A program made the position numbers and the translations under genes. Below, in pieces: positions 8,746 through 16,544 of a stretch of 64,000 nt of DNA. Source of the stretch: Streptomyces katrae (GTDB lineage Bacteria > Actinomycetota > Actinomycetes > Streptomycetales > Streptomycetaceae). The DNA lies in assembly GCF_000717655.1 (NCBI RefSeq), contig NZ_JNZY01000016.1, positions 68,622 to 132,621 on the forward strand, written 5' to 3'. The notes under the pieces were generated by a model. The model was not told the DNA's origin and did not search any database. It was given only the letters and a program-made list of their open reading frames with translations. Numbering within the stretch: position 1 is the first letter of the stretch; each line of letters begins with the position of its first letter.

Positions 8746-9087
8746 TCAGCCGCTGACGTACTCGTACACGGCGCCGTCCGGGTGCCGGAGCACGGCCCGC
8801 CGGCCGTTCGGCGTCCCGGCGGGTGCGGCGACGACCTCGGCGCCGGCCGCCTCGCCCTGCGCGACGACCGCGTCCAGGTCCGCCACGCCCAGGGTCGCCG
8901 CCACCCCCGCGAACCGCTCCGCGACCGCGTCCGGTCCGCTGAAGAGGAGGAAGGGGCCGACGGCCGCCAGCTCCAGGCCGGCGAACGCGAACCGGTTCGC
9001 GGGCTCGCCGGTCAGCTCTTCGTAGAAGGCCGAGGCCGCGTCGAGGTCGTCCACGCGTCGTCGCAGCACCACGGAAGTGATCGTCAT
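8746..9087 (-). CDS. VOC-superfamily (glyoxalase/bleomycin-resistance fold) protein
   Basis: 113 residues. The beta-alpha-beta-beta-beta module is recognisable from MTITSVVLRRRVDDLDAASAFYEELTGEP and the closing strand RAVLRHPDGAVYEYVSG. One metal-side Glu (YEYV) is visible. VOC proteins bind a metal and include glyoxalase, dioxygenases and antibiotic-binding proteins; nothing here tells which. The start at 9087 follows a GAGGATGAGG region. Convergent with the XRE/TPR gene. Confidence 0.75.
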   Translation of the reverse strand: MTITSVVLRRRVDDLDAASAFYEELTGEPANRFAFAGLELAAVGPFLLFSGPDAVAERFAGVAATLGVADLDAVVAQGEAAGAEVVAAPAGTPNGRRAVLRHPDGAVYEYVSG

Positions 9088-9153
9088 GGCCTCATCCTCG
9101 CAGCCGCAGCGATCGCTCAACCACCCGCCTCCGTACGGGATTTCCGGCTGCGG

Positions 9154-9750
9154 TCAGGCGTCCAGATGGCCCGTGTCGTTCCAGCGCTCCAGCGCGGGGG
9201 CCCCGTAGGCCCAGCCCAGGACCGAGAGGGAGGTGGGCTCCAGGCGGATGCGGGCGCCGAAGGAGGCCTCGAAGCCGAGCCAGCGGGCGGCCAGGGTGCG
9301 CAGGACGTGGCCGTGTGCGAAGACCAGCACGTCGCGCTCCGCCGCACGGGCCCAGGCGACCACTTCGTCGGCACGGGCCGCCACGTCGGCGACGGACTCG
9401 CCGCCCGGAACGCCGTCGCGCCAGATCAGCCAGCCCGGACGGACCGCCTGGATCTCGGCCGGGGTCATGCCCTCGTAGTCGCCGTAGTCCCACTCCATCA
9501 GCGCGTCCCACGGCTCCGCCCGGGCGCCGAAGCCCGCCAGGTCGCAGCTCTCGCTCGCGCGGACCAGCGGGCTGGTGCGGACCTCCACGCCGGGCAGGCC
9601 GTTCCACGGGTCGCGGGCCAGCCGCTCGCCGAGCAGCTTCGCGCCCCGCCTGCCTTCCTCCAGCATGGGGACGTCCGTGCGTCCGGTGTGCTTGCCGAGC
9701 TGGGACCACGCCGTCTGGCCGTGGCGGGCCAGGAGGATGCGGGGGGCCAT
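9154..9750 (-). CDS. Histidine phosphatase family protein (phosphoglycerate mutase-like)
   Basis: 198 residues. The catalytic [11 protein letters not shown] motif places the phospho-His at residue 10; the second catalytic His is in [19 protein letters not shown], and the core Arg/Glu residues are in [13 protein letters not shown] and [15 protein letters not shown]. This is the branch of small acid phosphatases (SixA/GpmB/CobC-like); the substrate is not predictable. ATG 9750 is preceded by GGGAGA at seven bases. It is divergent from the PAP2 gene. Confidence 0.88.
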   Translation of the reverse strand: MAPRILLARHGQTAWSQLGKHTGRTDVPMLEEGRRGAKLLGERLARDPWNGLPGVEVRTSPLVRASESCDLAGFGARAEPWDALMEWDYGDYEGMTPAEIQAVRPGWLIWRDGVPGGESVADVAARADEVVAWARAAERDVLVFAHGHVLRTLAARWLGFEASFGARIRLEPTSLSVLGWAYGAPALERWNDTGHLDA

Positions 9751-9893
9751 AGGAGATTCTCCCGGTACGTAAGGGCCTAAGGCCGTAAGGGTTCGCGCGC
9801 TTTCGTGGCGGTTCGGGCGATTGCGTCGTCCGTCCATCATCCATCACATGAACACCAGGCAACCCACCCTGTCGCACAAGCGTCCTACACCGT

Positions 9894-10730
9894 ATGACTG
9901 ATCGGCAGAAGCCCACCCGGTGGTGGGCCGAACTGCTGCTCCTGGGGCTCGTCTACGGCGCGTACACCGGTGGCAGACTCCTCGCCCGGGGCGACGTGCA
10001 CCTCGCCGTCGGGCACGGGCTCGCGATCCTCCGGGCGGAGGAAGTGCTGGGGATCGACTTCGAACGGCCGCTCAACCGGCTGTTCTCCCACGAGGGACTG
10101 CTCGGCATACCCGCCGACTTCGTCTACGCCTCCCTGCACTACCTCGTCACCCCGGCCGTGCTGGTCTGGCTGTACCTGCGCCGGCCGCAGCAGTACCGCA
10201 GCGCCCGCACCTGGCTGGTGGTCTCCACCCTCCTCGGGCTCGTCGGCTTCACCCTGATGCCCACCTGCCCGCCCCGGCTGCTGGACACCGCGTACGGGTT
10301 CACCGACACGATGGCCCAGTACAGCGCCTACGGCTGGTGGGGCGCCGAGGCCAGTGCGCCGCGCGGGCTCGGGGGCCTGACCAACCAGTACGCGGCCATG
10401 CCGAGCCTGCACGTCGGCTGGGCCCTGTGGTGCGGCGTCCTGCTGTGGCGGTACGGGCGCCACCCCCTGCTGCGGGGGCTGGGCATCGCCTATCCCGCCG
10501 TCACCACGCTCGTGGTCATGGGCACGGCCAACCACTACTTCCTGGACGCGGCCGCCGGGGCCGCCGTGATGGCCTCCGGGTACGCGATCTCGCGCCGGCT
10601 GCCCGCCCGAACGGCCGGATTCCGCAGTAAGACCACGATTGTCAGTGGCGGATGGGACACTTCCGCCCGTGAGCTCCTACCCGCCCAGCGACCCGCCCCG
10701 GAAGACGACTCTGCGGCAGCGGCTCGCTGA
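9894..10730 (+). CDS. PAP2-superfamily integral membrane phosphatase/transferase
   Basis: 278 residues with about six membrane segments. The PAP2 signature is split as usual: TCPPRLLD (about 124-131), MPSLHVGWALW (about 167-177) with the catalytic His, and NHYFLDAAAGAAV (about 213-225). The arrangement, with a Pro-Pro-Arg-Leu motif and an extended loop, matches inositol-phosphoceramide-synthase-like PAP2 proteins of actinobacteria, which act on lipid phosphates at the outer membrane face. The basic, charged C-terminus overlaps the start of the next gene by about 60 bp, so the following operon is probably cotranscribed. The lipid substrate is unknown. Confidence 0.8.
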   Translation: MTDRQKPTRWWAELLLLGLVYGAYTGGRLLARGDVHLAVGHGLAILRAEEVLGIDFERPLNRLFSHEGLLGIPADFVYASLHYLVTPAVLVWLYLRRPQQYRSARTWLVVSTLLGLVGFTLMPTCPPRLLDTAYGFTDTMAQYSAYGWWGAEASAPRGLGGLTNQYAAMPSLHVGWALWCGVLLWRYGRHPLLRGLGIAYPAVTTLVVMGTANHYFLDAAAGAAVMASGYAISRRLPARTAGFRSKTTIVSGGWDTSARELLPAQRPAPEDDSAAAAR

Positions 10731-11814
10731 CCTGCGCGGCCCCGCCGTGCCGCCCCGCCCGCTCGACGCCCGCGCGCTGGCGGCGCTCGCCGCCAACCCC
10801 GGATGCGGCAGACGAGCCCTGCTCGACGGCGCCGGCGTGGACAAGACCGCCCTGGCCGCGGCCCTCGGCTCGCCCGCCGCCTTCGGCCAGTCGCAGTTCG
10901 CCATCGTCCGCGGGAACTCCTTCGAGGCCAGGGTCAAGGGCGACGGCGGAGCCGTCCTGCTGGAGCTGGTCCACCGGTACCTGGGCGCCGGCGCCGAGCC
11001 GCCCGGCCCCGGCGCCCGCGTCCCCGACCTGACCGCCGCCGGGCCCGAGGGCCGCGCCGCGCGCACCGCGCTCGCCCTGCGCGAGGCCACCGCCGCCGGG
11101 GCCGCCTCCGGGGCCTGGACCCTGCTGGACCACCCGATGCTGGCCCTGGAGGTGGCGGGCACCCCCGCCTATCTGGAACCGGATGCCGTCGTGGTGCATC
11201 CCGACGGCCGCTGGACCGTCGTGGAGATCAAGTCGTTCCCGCTGATCGACGGGGCGGCCGATCCCGCGAAGGTCGGCGCCGCCGCCCGGCAGGCCGCCGT
11301 GTACGTCCTGGCCCTGGAGAACACCGCCGAGAAGCTGGCCTCCGCCGTGGTCGGGCACACCGTGCTGCTCGTCTGCCCGAAGGACTTCTCCAACCTGCCC
11401 GCCGCCGCGCCCGTCGACGTCCGCCGCGAGCGGGCCGTCACCCGGCGCCAGCTGGACCGGCTGACGCGGGTCGAGGAGCTGGCCGCGGCCCTGCCCGATG
11501 GGCTCAGCTTCGACCCCGCGCGGCCCGCCGAGGAGCTGACCGAGGCGGTCTCCGCCGTCTCCGCCGCCTACGCCCCCGAGTGCCTGGCCGCCTGCGAACT
11601 GGCCTTCCACTGCCGGGAGCGGGCCCGCGCCGCCGCCGAGGTGACCGCCCTCGGCCGCTCCGTACGGGGGGAGCTCGGTGCGCTCACCACCGTCGAGGAG
11701 GCGCTCGCAGCCGCCGCCGGCGACGGCTGCCCCGACGACCCGACCGCGGCCGCGCTGCACCAGGCGGCCCGGCTGCGCGCCGAGGCCCTCGAGGCGGCCG
11801 CATGTCCCTCCTGA
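10669..11814 (+). CDS. RecB/Cas4-like PD-(D/E)XK nuclease with putative Fe-S cluster
   Basis: 381 residues (GTG start at 10669; TTG at 10639 and GTG at 10645 are alternatives). The RecB-type active site is clear: Asp172 in LEPDAVVV, Glu186-Ile-Lys188 in WTVVEIKSF, followed by the RecB QxxxY motif in AARQAAVYVLALE. Four cysteines are laid out as in Cas4, AddB and Dna2: Cys46 (NPGCGRRALLDG) far upstream and Cys305-x3-Cys309-x5-Cys315 (ECLAACELAFHC) after the active site. Those families hold a [4Fe-4S] cluster; here it is inferred, and the first C-terminal spacing is three rather than the usual two residues. The gene is the first of a coupled trio, its end overlapping the next start by 13 bp. 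Role expected: single-strand nuclease working with the helicase encoded two genes on. Confidence 0.75.
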   Translation: MSSYPPSDPPRKTTLRQRLADLRGPAVPPRPLDARALAALAANPGCGRRALLDGAGVDKTALAAALGSPAAFGQSQFAIVRGNSFEARVKGDGGAVLLELVHRYLGAGAEPPGPGARVPDLTAAGPEGRAARTALALREATAAGAASGAWTLLDHPMLALEVAGTPAYLEPDAVVVHPDGRWTVVEIKSFPLIDGAADPAKVGAAARQAAVYVLALENTAEKLASAVVGHTVLLVCPKDFSNLPAAAPVDVRRERAVTRRQLDRLTRVEELAAALPDGLSFDPARPAEELTEAVSAVSAAYAPECLAACELAFHCRERARAAAEVTALGRSVRGELGALTTVEEALAAAAGDGCPDDPTAAALHQAARLRAEALEAAACPS

Positions 11815-13379
11815 ACACCCTCGCGCGCCTCGAAGCCGTCCGGGCGGGCCGGGCCCGCGCGCTGGCGACCGTACGGCACCGGCATCTGAGCGAGCGCCCG
11901 CTGGTCCTCGTGCCCCTGACGACGGCGGGCGAGGCCGGGGCCCCGCTCGGCGCGCTGATCGGGACCGATCCCGCGGAGCCGCGGCTGCTGGTGGTGCCGC
12001 AGCCACGCGACCGGGACCTGCGCTGGGCGTTCCTGGCGGAGCTGGCGGACGTGGTCCTGCCGTACGTGGACGGGTACGCGGACGACGTCGAGTACGTGGA
12101 GCGGACCGAGACCGATCCGGAGACCGGCGCGAAGAGCAAGGTCTGCGCCGAGCTGTGCCTGGACGCGCCCCAGGTGATCGTGCCGAGCCGGGCCGGCATC
12201 GAGTACGTCCGGCTGCTGGGGCGGTCGATGCGGTTCCGGCGGACGGCCGAGGAGGATCCGGAGAATCCGTATCCGGCGCCCACCCGGGTCCCGCTGCTGG
12301 GGCGCTGGTTCACGCACCTCGGCGAGCGCTCCCGGGTCCCGGGGGCCTCGATGCTGCTGTCGGCGACGGAGCTGCTGGGGCGGCACTGGGCCACCGGCCA
12401 GAGCCACCTGGAGGACCAGCACCTGGGCGCGCTGCTGTCGTGGATGGTTCCGCCGGAAGGGGAATCGGGCGCCGAGGCGGCCCTGCGGGCCGAACTCGGC
12501 CGCGACCGGGACGGGCAGCTGCTGGTCCCGCCCGCCGGACCGGCCACCGACCCGGCCTTCGACAACAAGCTGCTCGCCCCGGCGATGGCCCGCTACGACG
12601 CGGCGCGCACCGGCGGCGATCCGCAGGCCCTGGCCCGCGCCGAAGCGGCCGTGCGGGAGCTCCTGGCGGAGCAGATGCGGCCCACCTGGCGGGCGGTGTG
12701 GCAGTCGCTGGAGCTGCTGCGCGCGCTGCCGCCCGGGGAGCGCGCCGAGGAGCGCTGGACCCGCGACCGCTGGTCGTACACCGGCCACCGCGACCGGGTC
12801 CGGGCCGGCGAGCCCCCGCAGCCGCGCCGCGACGACGCGGTGACGGCTGCCCGGAAGCTGGCGACGCGGGAGACCGAGCAGGTGCGGCTCGACGCCCAGG
12901 AGGCGCTGGACGATCCGCTGGTCATGGCGGGCCGGCGGCTGTCGGGCGAGGCCTTCGCGGGCGAGGTCACCGAGGTGGTGATGGAATGGACGGAGTCGAA
13001 GCGGCCGAGCCCGCGCCCCCTGGTGACGGTGGCCACGGAGGACCGTCCGCAGCTCGCGGAGGGCGGCGGCGGCAAGGTCTACCGCTCGCTGGAGGGCCGC
13101 CCCCAGGCGGCGCAGTTCGTCCGCTTCGAGGACGACGGCCGGCTCGTGCTGCGGCTGCTGGACAAGATGGGCCGCGGCCGGGAGCCGGAGCCCGGCTCGG
13201 TGCCGGAGAAGGGCGACCGGGTCTGCTGGACGCTGTTCGAGCACGACGCGCGCGGCGGCCCGAAGCTGCCGGAGCCGGAGCAGACCCCGTGGACGCACGG
13301 CGGACCGCCGGGATCCGCGACCGCCGCCGTGCTGCCCGACGCCGTGCCCGACCCAGTGACCGCCGAGGACATCCTGTGA
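11802..13379 (+). CDS. Unrecognised protein between a RecB-like nuclease and an SF1 helicase
   Basis: 525 residues, soluble, no membrane segments. I recognise no named domain. Visible features: a basic N-terminus (LEAVRAGRARALATVRHRHL), a beta-rich section with many Val/Leu strands and acidic turns (VVLPYVDGYADDVEYVERTE), a middle part with Trp/Arg-rich helices (TWRAVWQSLELLRALPPGE, RWTRDRWSYTGHRDRV) that could contact nucleic acid, and a C-terminal domain that may be OB- or SH3-like (LVLRLLDKMGRGREPEPGS, then KGDRVCWTLFEHD). Its start overlaps the nuclease gene by 13 bp and its TGA overlaps the helicase GTG by four bases, so it should be made in step with both. It may be the bridging or DNA-binding subunit. 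Confidence 0.7.
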   Translation: MSLLNTLARLEAVRAGRARALATVRHRHLSERPLVLVPLTTAGEAGAPLGALIGTDPAEPRLLVVPQPRDRDLRWAFLAELADVVLPYVDGYADDVEYVERTETDPETGAKSKVCAELCLDAPQVIVPSRAGIEYVRLLGRSMRFRRTAEEDPENPYPAPTRVPLLGRWFTHLGERSRVPGASMLLSATELLGRHWATGQSHLEDQHLGALLSWMVPPEGESGAEAALRAELGRDRDGQLLVPPAGPATDPAFDNKLLAPAMARYDAARTGGDPQALARAEAAVRELLAEQMRPTWRAVWQSLELLRALPPGERAEERWTRDRWSYTGHRDRVRAGEPPQPRRDDAVTAARKLATRETEQVRLDAQEALDDPLVMAGRRLSGEAFAGEVTEVVMEWTESKRPSPRPLVTVATEDRPQLAEGGGGKVYRSLEGRPQAAQFVRFEDDGRLVLRLLDKMGRGREPEPGSVPEKGDRVCWTLFEHDARGGPKLPEPEQTPWTHGGPPGSATAAVLPDAVPDPVTAEDIL

Positions 13380-14710
13380 GCACCGCTTTCGATCCGGGTA
13401 CGGCCGCCGCCGAGGCGACCGCCGCCATCCTGCGCGACACGCTGCACGGGAGCGAGCGCGGCGTGGTCGTCGACTCCCCGCCGGGGGCCGGCAAGTCCAC
13501 CCTCGTGGTGCGGGCCGCCCGGGAGCTGGCCGCGGCCGGGCGTCGGCTGATGGTGGTCGCGCAGACCAACGCACAGGTCGACGACCTGGTGCTGCGGCTC
13601 GCCGGCAAGGACCCGGAGCTGAAGGTCGGCCGGCTGCACAGCAGCGACGGCGAGGCGTACGACCCGGCGCTGCGCGAGCTGCCCTCGGTGACCCTCTCGG
13701 CCAAGCCGGGGGACCTGGCCGAGCTGCCGATCACCATCTCTACGGCGGCGAAGTGGGCGTACGTGAAGGACACGGAGCCCTGGGAGCACGCGATCGTCGA
13801 CGAGGCGTACCAGATGCGTTCGGACGCGCTGCTGGCCGTGGCCGGGCTGTTCGAGCGGGCGCTGTTCGTCGGCGACCCGGGACAGCTGGACCCGTTCAGC
13901 GTGGTCGGCGCCGAGCAGTGGGCCGGGCTGTCGTACGACCCGTCGGCCTCGGCGGTCAGCACCCTGCTGGCCCACAACCCGCAGCTGCCGCAGCACCGGC
14001 TGCCCGTGTCCTGGCGGCTCCCGGCGACGGCCGCGCCGCTGGTCTCGCAGGCGTTCTACCCGTACACGCAGTTCCGCAGCGGTACGGGTCCGGGCGAGCG
14101 GCGGCTGTCGTACGGGGTCGCGGGCGACGGATCGGGCCCGGACCGGGTGCTGGACGAGGCCGCCGAGTCGGGCTGGGGCCTGCTGGAGCTGCCCGCCCGG
14201 CACACCCCGCGCACCGACCCGGAGGCCGTGCGGGCGGTGGCCCTGGTGGTCCGCCGGGCGCTGGACCGGGGGGCGGTGACGGCGGACGAGCAGTCCGGGA
14301 CGCCGGCCCCGCTGACCGCCGACCGGATCGCGGTCGGCACGGCGCACCGCGACCAGGCGGCGGCGGTCCGCGCCGCCCTGGCGGAACTGGGCGTCGCCGG
14401 GGTCACGGTGGACACCGCGAACCGGCTCCAGGGCCGGGAGTACGACCTCACGGTGGTGCTCCACCCGCTGTCCGGCCGCCCGGACGCGACGGCGTTCCAC
14501 CTGGAGACGGGCCGCCTGTGCGTACTGGCCTCGCGGCACCGGCACGCCTGCGTGGTCGTGGCCCGGGCGGGCATAGCGGAACTGCTGGACGACCACCCGT
14601 CCACGGAGCCGGTCCAGTTGGGGGTGACGGTGAAGTTCCCGGATGGCTGGGAGGCCAACCATTCGGTCCTGGCTCACCTGGCGGAGCACCGGGTGGTCTG
14701 GAAGCCCTGA
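13376..14710 (+). CDS. Compact SF1B (Upf1/Dna2-like) helicase
   Basis: 444 residues, essentially a bare helicase core. Motif I is SPPGAGKSTL; motif II is AIVDEAYQM (DEAY in place of DEAH/DExx); motif III is LFVGDPGQLDPF; an Arg motif sits in LPVSWRLPATAAPL; motif V is DTANRLQGREYDLTVV; motif VI is LASRHRHACVVVAR. This order and the GDPGQL form are those of SF1B enzymes such as Upf1, Dna2 and RecD2. No accessory zinc domain or nuclease is fused, so partners must be supplied in trans; the RecB-like nuclease two genes upstream is the obvious one. The start is GTG 13376, overlapping the preceding stop as GTGA. Confidence 0.85.
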   Translation: MSTAFDPGTAAAEATAAILRDTLHGSERGVVVDSPPGAGKSTLVVRAARELAAAGRRLMVVAQTNAQVDDLVLRLAGKDPELKVGRLHSSDGEAYDPALRELPSVTLSAKPGDLAELPITISTAAKWAYVKDTEPWEHAIVDEAYQMRSDALLAVAGLFERALFVGDPGQLDPFSVVGAEQWAGLSYDPSASAVSTLLAHNPQLPQHRLPVSWRLPATAAPLVSQAFYPYTQFRSGTGPGERRLSYGVAGDGSGPDRVLDEAAESGWGLLELPARHTPRTDPEAVRAVALVVRRALDRGAVTADEQSGTPAPLTADRIAVGTAHRDQAAAVRAALAELGVAGVTVDTANRLQGREYDLTVVLHPLSGRPDATAFHLETGRLCVLASRHRHACVVVARAGIAELLDDHPSTEPVQLGVTVKFPDGWEANHSVLAHLAEHRVVWKP

Positions 14711-14787
14711 GGGGCGGCGCTCTTGCGCGGCGTTGGACAATGGAGGGTGGCCCGGAAGGATCCCGAACGCGCAGCAGGAGGACACGC

Positions 14788-15138
14788 ATGGCAGAGCCCG
14801 AGCGGACGACCGAGCGGAAGCTGCGGCCCGCGCCGCTGCTCTTCGAGCCCTCGGAGGCCGCCACGGACCCGGAGCACTTCTTCGACCTGGAGTCGATCGA
14901 GGACCCCCGGGAGCTGCTGACCCGCGCCACCGAGCTGACGCTCGCGTTCCGGGCGGCGCAGGACCGGGCGGTGGAGTTCCAGGCCCTGGCCGCCGCGCAG
15001 CTCGCCGATCCGCGGCGGTTCGACCGGCTGCCGCCGGCGGCGATCGCCGCGCAGGCGGAGTGGACCGAGGACTACGCGCGCAAGATGATCGAGTTCGGCG
15101 AATCCCTGCAGCGCGAGGCGGGCCCGGAGGCCCCGTAG
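14788..15138 (+). CDS. Small helical hypothetical protein downstream of the helicase
   Basis: 116 residues, acidic and Ala/Glu-rich, predicted to be mostly helical (EDPRELLTRATELTLAFRAA, QAEWTEDYARKMIEFGESL). No domain recognised. A good ribosome site (CAGGAGG, 14774-14780) lies six bases before the ATG. It sits 77 bp after the helicase on the same strand, so it may be the last member of that operon, or an independent conserved gene. Confidence 0.7.
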   Translation: MAEPERTTERKLRPAPLLFEPSEAATDPEHFFDLESIEDPRELLTRATELTLAFRAAQDRAVEFQALAAAQLADPRRFDRLPPAAIAAQAEWTEDYARKMIEFGESLQREAGPEAP

Positions 15139-15175
15139 GCCGCCGTGGTCTCGGGACGGGCCCGGACGGGCCCGG

Positions 15176-15442
15176 CTACTGGGGGGCCTGGCGGCATGCC
15201 GCGGTCGCGACGATCCCCGCCACCCCGGCCTGGGTCAGCCCGTTGGTGCAGCCGTCCTCGTCTCCCACGAGACCCACGTAGCACGCGATCCTGATGGCGT
15301 CCGTGACCTCGGCACCCTGCAGCTGGACGATGTCCTGGCAGGCCTCGATGTCGGCGTGGGCCGCCGGAGCGGCGACGGCGACGCCGCCCAGGGCGAGGGC
15401 CAGGGCGGCGAGGACACCGGGGATACGAGCCGAACGACGCAT
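15176..15442 (-). CDS. Small secreted cysteine-containing protein
   Basis: 88 residues: a clear Sec signal peptide (MRRSARIPGVLAALALALGG, then VAVAAPAAHA and cleavage near residue 30) and a mature part of about 58 residues with four cysteines (EACQDIV, RIACYVG, DGCTNGL, TAACRQ). Even spacing suggests two disulfides. Small secreted four-cysteine proteins are common in streptomycetes; the function is unknown. It is not a chaplin, since the chaplin sequence pattern is absent. Confidence 0.65.
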   Translation of the reverse strand: MRRSARIPGVLAALALALGGVAVAAPAAHADIEACQDIVQLQGAEVTDAIRIACYVGLVGDEDGCTNGLTQAGVAGIVATAACRQAPQ

Positions 15443-15819
15443 GGGAATGCACCTGCTCTCGGTCGGGACCGCGGTCCCGGGTGTCCCGGACCGCGCACGG
15501 GGGCGGCAGCCGGGCGACCTGGGGCGGAGGCCGGAGTCGCCGGTGCCGGAGAGCGGGCTCACCGGCGCACCGAGCGGGCGGACCCCCGCTCATACGACGC
15601 TAGAACAGTTCCGGAACGCACGCACTCGCGACCGCCACGGCTCGCCCGCGGGCCCGGTTCACCGGCTACGCACCGCCCTCGCTCCGCCCTCACGCCGCGG
15701 CCGCGGCGTACGACGCACCTGGCATATGCGGGGCGCAACATAGCCCACCATCCCCCGCCCTGTCCCGGTTTTCCGTAACTCCCGGAAACCGGATCACTAC
15801 GCCCGGTAGACCGGTCCGC
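15443..15819. other. Intergenic region between divergent genes
   Basis: 377 bp between a secreted-protein gene and the primase-like gene. It is somewhat lower in GC at its right end (15720-15800), as expected for promoters. I see one short palindrome, GTTCCGGAAC near 15609, and no convincing gene, repeat or RNA. Confidence 0.4.
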
Positions 15820-16371
15820 ATGACGACGCTGACGACGGCACCCGCCTGCCCCACACACGACGCACGCACCGCCACCCACGTCACCCCCCAGGGCGCCGCC
15901 TGGCTCGCCTCCGCGTCCGCGCACCCGCACAGCACCCTCGCCCTCTGGGAGGCCCGGGCCACCGCCCCCGCCACCCTGCCCTGCGGGACCGCCTTCGACG
16001 TCGTCAACGTCCCGCTCGTCCTCGGCCGCCGCATGCTCGACCTGCTCCGGGCCGAAGGCCCCGGCTCGGGGCCGGTCGCCGTGCACCGCGGGCGGATGCT
16101 GCTCTTCGCCGCCACCGGGACCGCCCACCGGCTCCCCGCGCTGCTCGCCTGGGAAGAGTGGGGCAGCTCGGCGCCCGCACCCCTGTGCCACGGCCGCGGC
16201 GACGCCGTCACCGTGCCGCCGCTCGCCGCCACCCCCGGGCCGTCACGCTGGCTCGTCGCCCCCGACACCCGCGCCCCCTGGCTCCCCGGCCCCGAGGCAC
16301 TCCTGTGGGCGTACGTCCGCGCCGCCCGAGCTGCGGATATCGATTTTTCCTTCCGGCCGTCTCCCTGCTAA
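15820..16371 (+). CDS. Primase/polymerase-like protein (streptomycete prim-pol relative)
   Basis: 183 residues. The pattern AAWLASASAHPHSTLALWEA near the start, then LPCGTAFDVVNVPLVLGRRM, GPVAVHRGRMLLFAATGTAH, and SRWLVAPDTRAPWLPGPEA matches streptomycete proteins annotated as bifunctional DNA primase/polymerase N-terminal domain proteins. The full prim-pol active site is not obvious, so it may be a domesticated or degenerate member. No other replication gene is nearby. It ends just before tRNA-Lys, only 18 bases away. Confidence 0.5.
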   Translation: MTTLTTAPACPTHDARTATHVTPQGAAWLASASAHPHSTLALWEARATAPATLPCGTAFDVVNVPLVLGRRMLDLLRAEGPGSGPVAVHRGRMLLFAATGTAHRLPALLAWEEWGSSAPAPLCHGRGDAVTVPPLAATPGPSRWLVAPDTRAPWLPGPEALLWAYVRAARAADIDFSFRPSPC

Positions 16372-16389
16372 TGTCTTCCTCGTCAGCAA

Positions 16390-16463
16390 GCGCCGCTAGC
16401 TCAGTTGGTTAGAGCAGCTGACTCTTAATCAGCGGGTCCGGGGTTCGAGTCCCTGGCGGCGCA
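16390..16463 (+). tRNA. tRNA-Lys(CTT), copy 1
   Basis: 74 nt with a perfect seven-base-pair acceptor stem (GCGCCGC/GCGGCGC), a standard D arm, anticodon loop CTCTTAA with anticodon CTT, and T loop GGTTCGAGTCC. CCA is not encoded. The same 74 bases occur at 24231-24304 (minus) and 30885-30958 (plus). Confidence 0.97.
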
Positions 16464-16469
16464 CAGACG

Positions 16470-16503
16470 GAAGAAGGCCCTCACGCAAGTGGGGGCCTTC
16501 TTC
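16470..16503 (+). terminator. Terminator after tRNA-Lys copy 1
   Basis: Arms GAAGAAGGCCCTCAC and GTGGGGGCCTTCTTC around a GCAA tetraloop, with one G-T pair. It begins seven bases after the tRNA, as expected for a rho-independent terminator; the T run is short. Confidence 0.8.
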
Positions 16504-16544
16504 GTGTCCGGTGCGCGTTCCGGTGCGCGTTCCGGCAGAACGCG

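Noticed and set aside
10669..14710. A CRISPR-associated Cas4 module
   Set aside because: The nuclease looks Cas4-like, but there is no cas1, cas2 or repeat array anywhere in the window.
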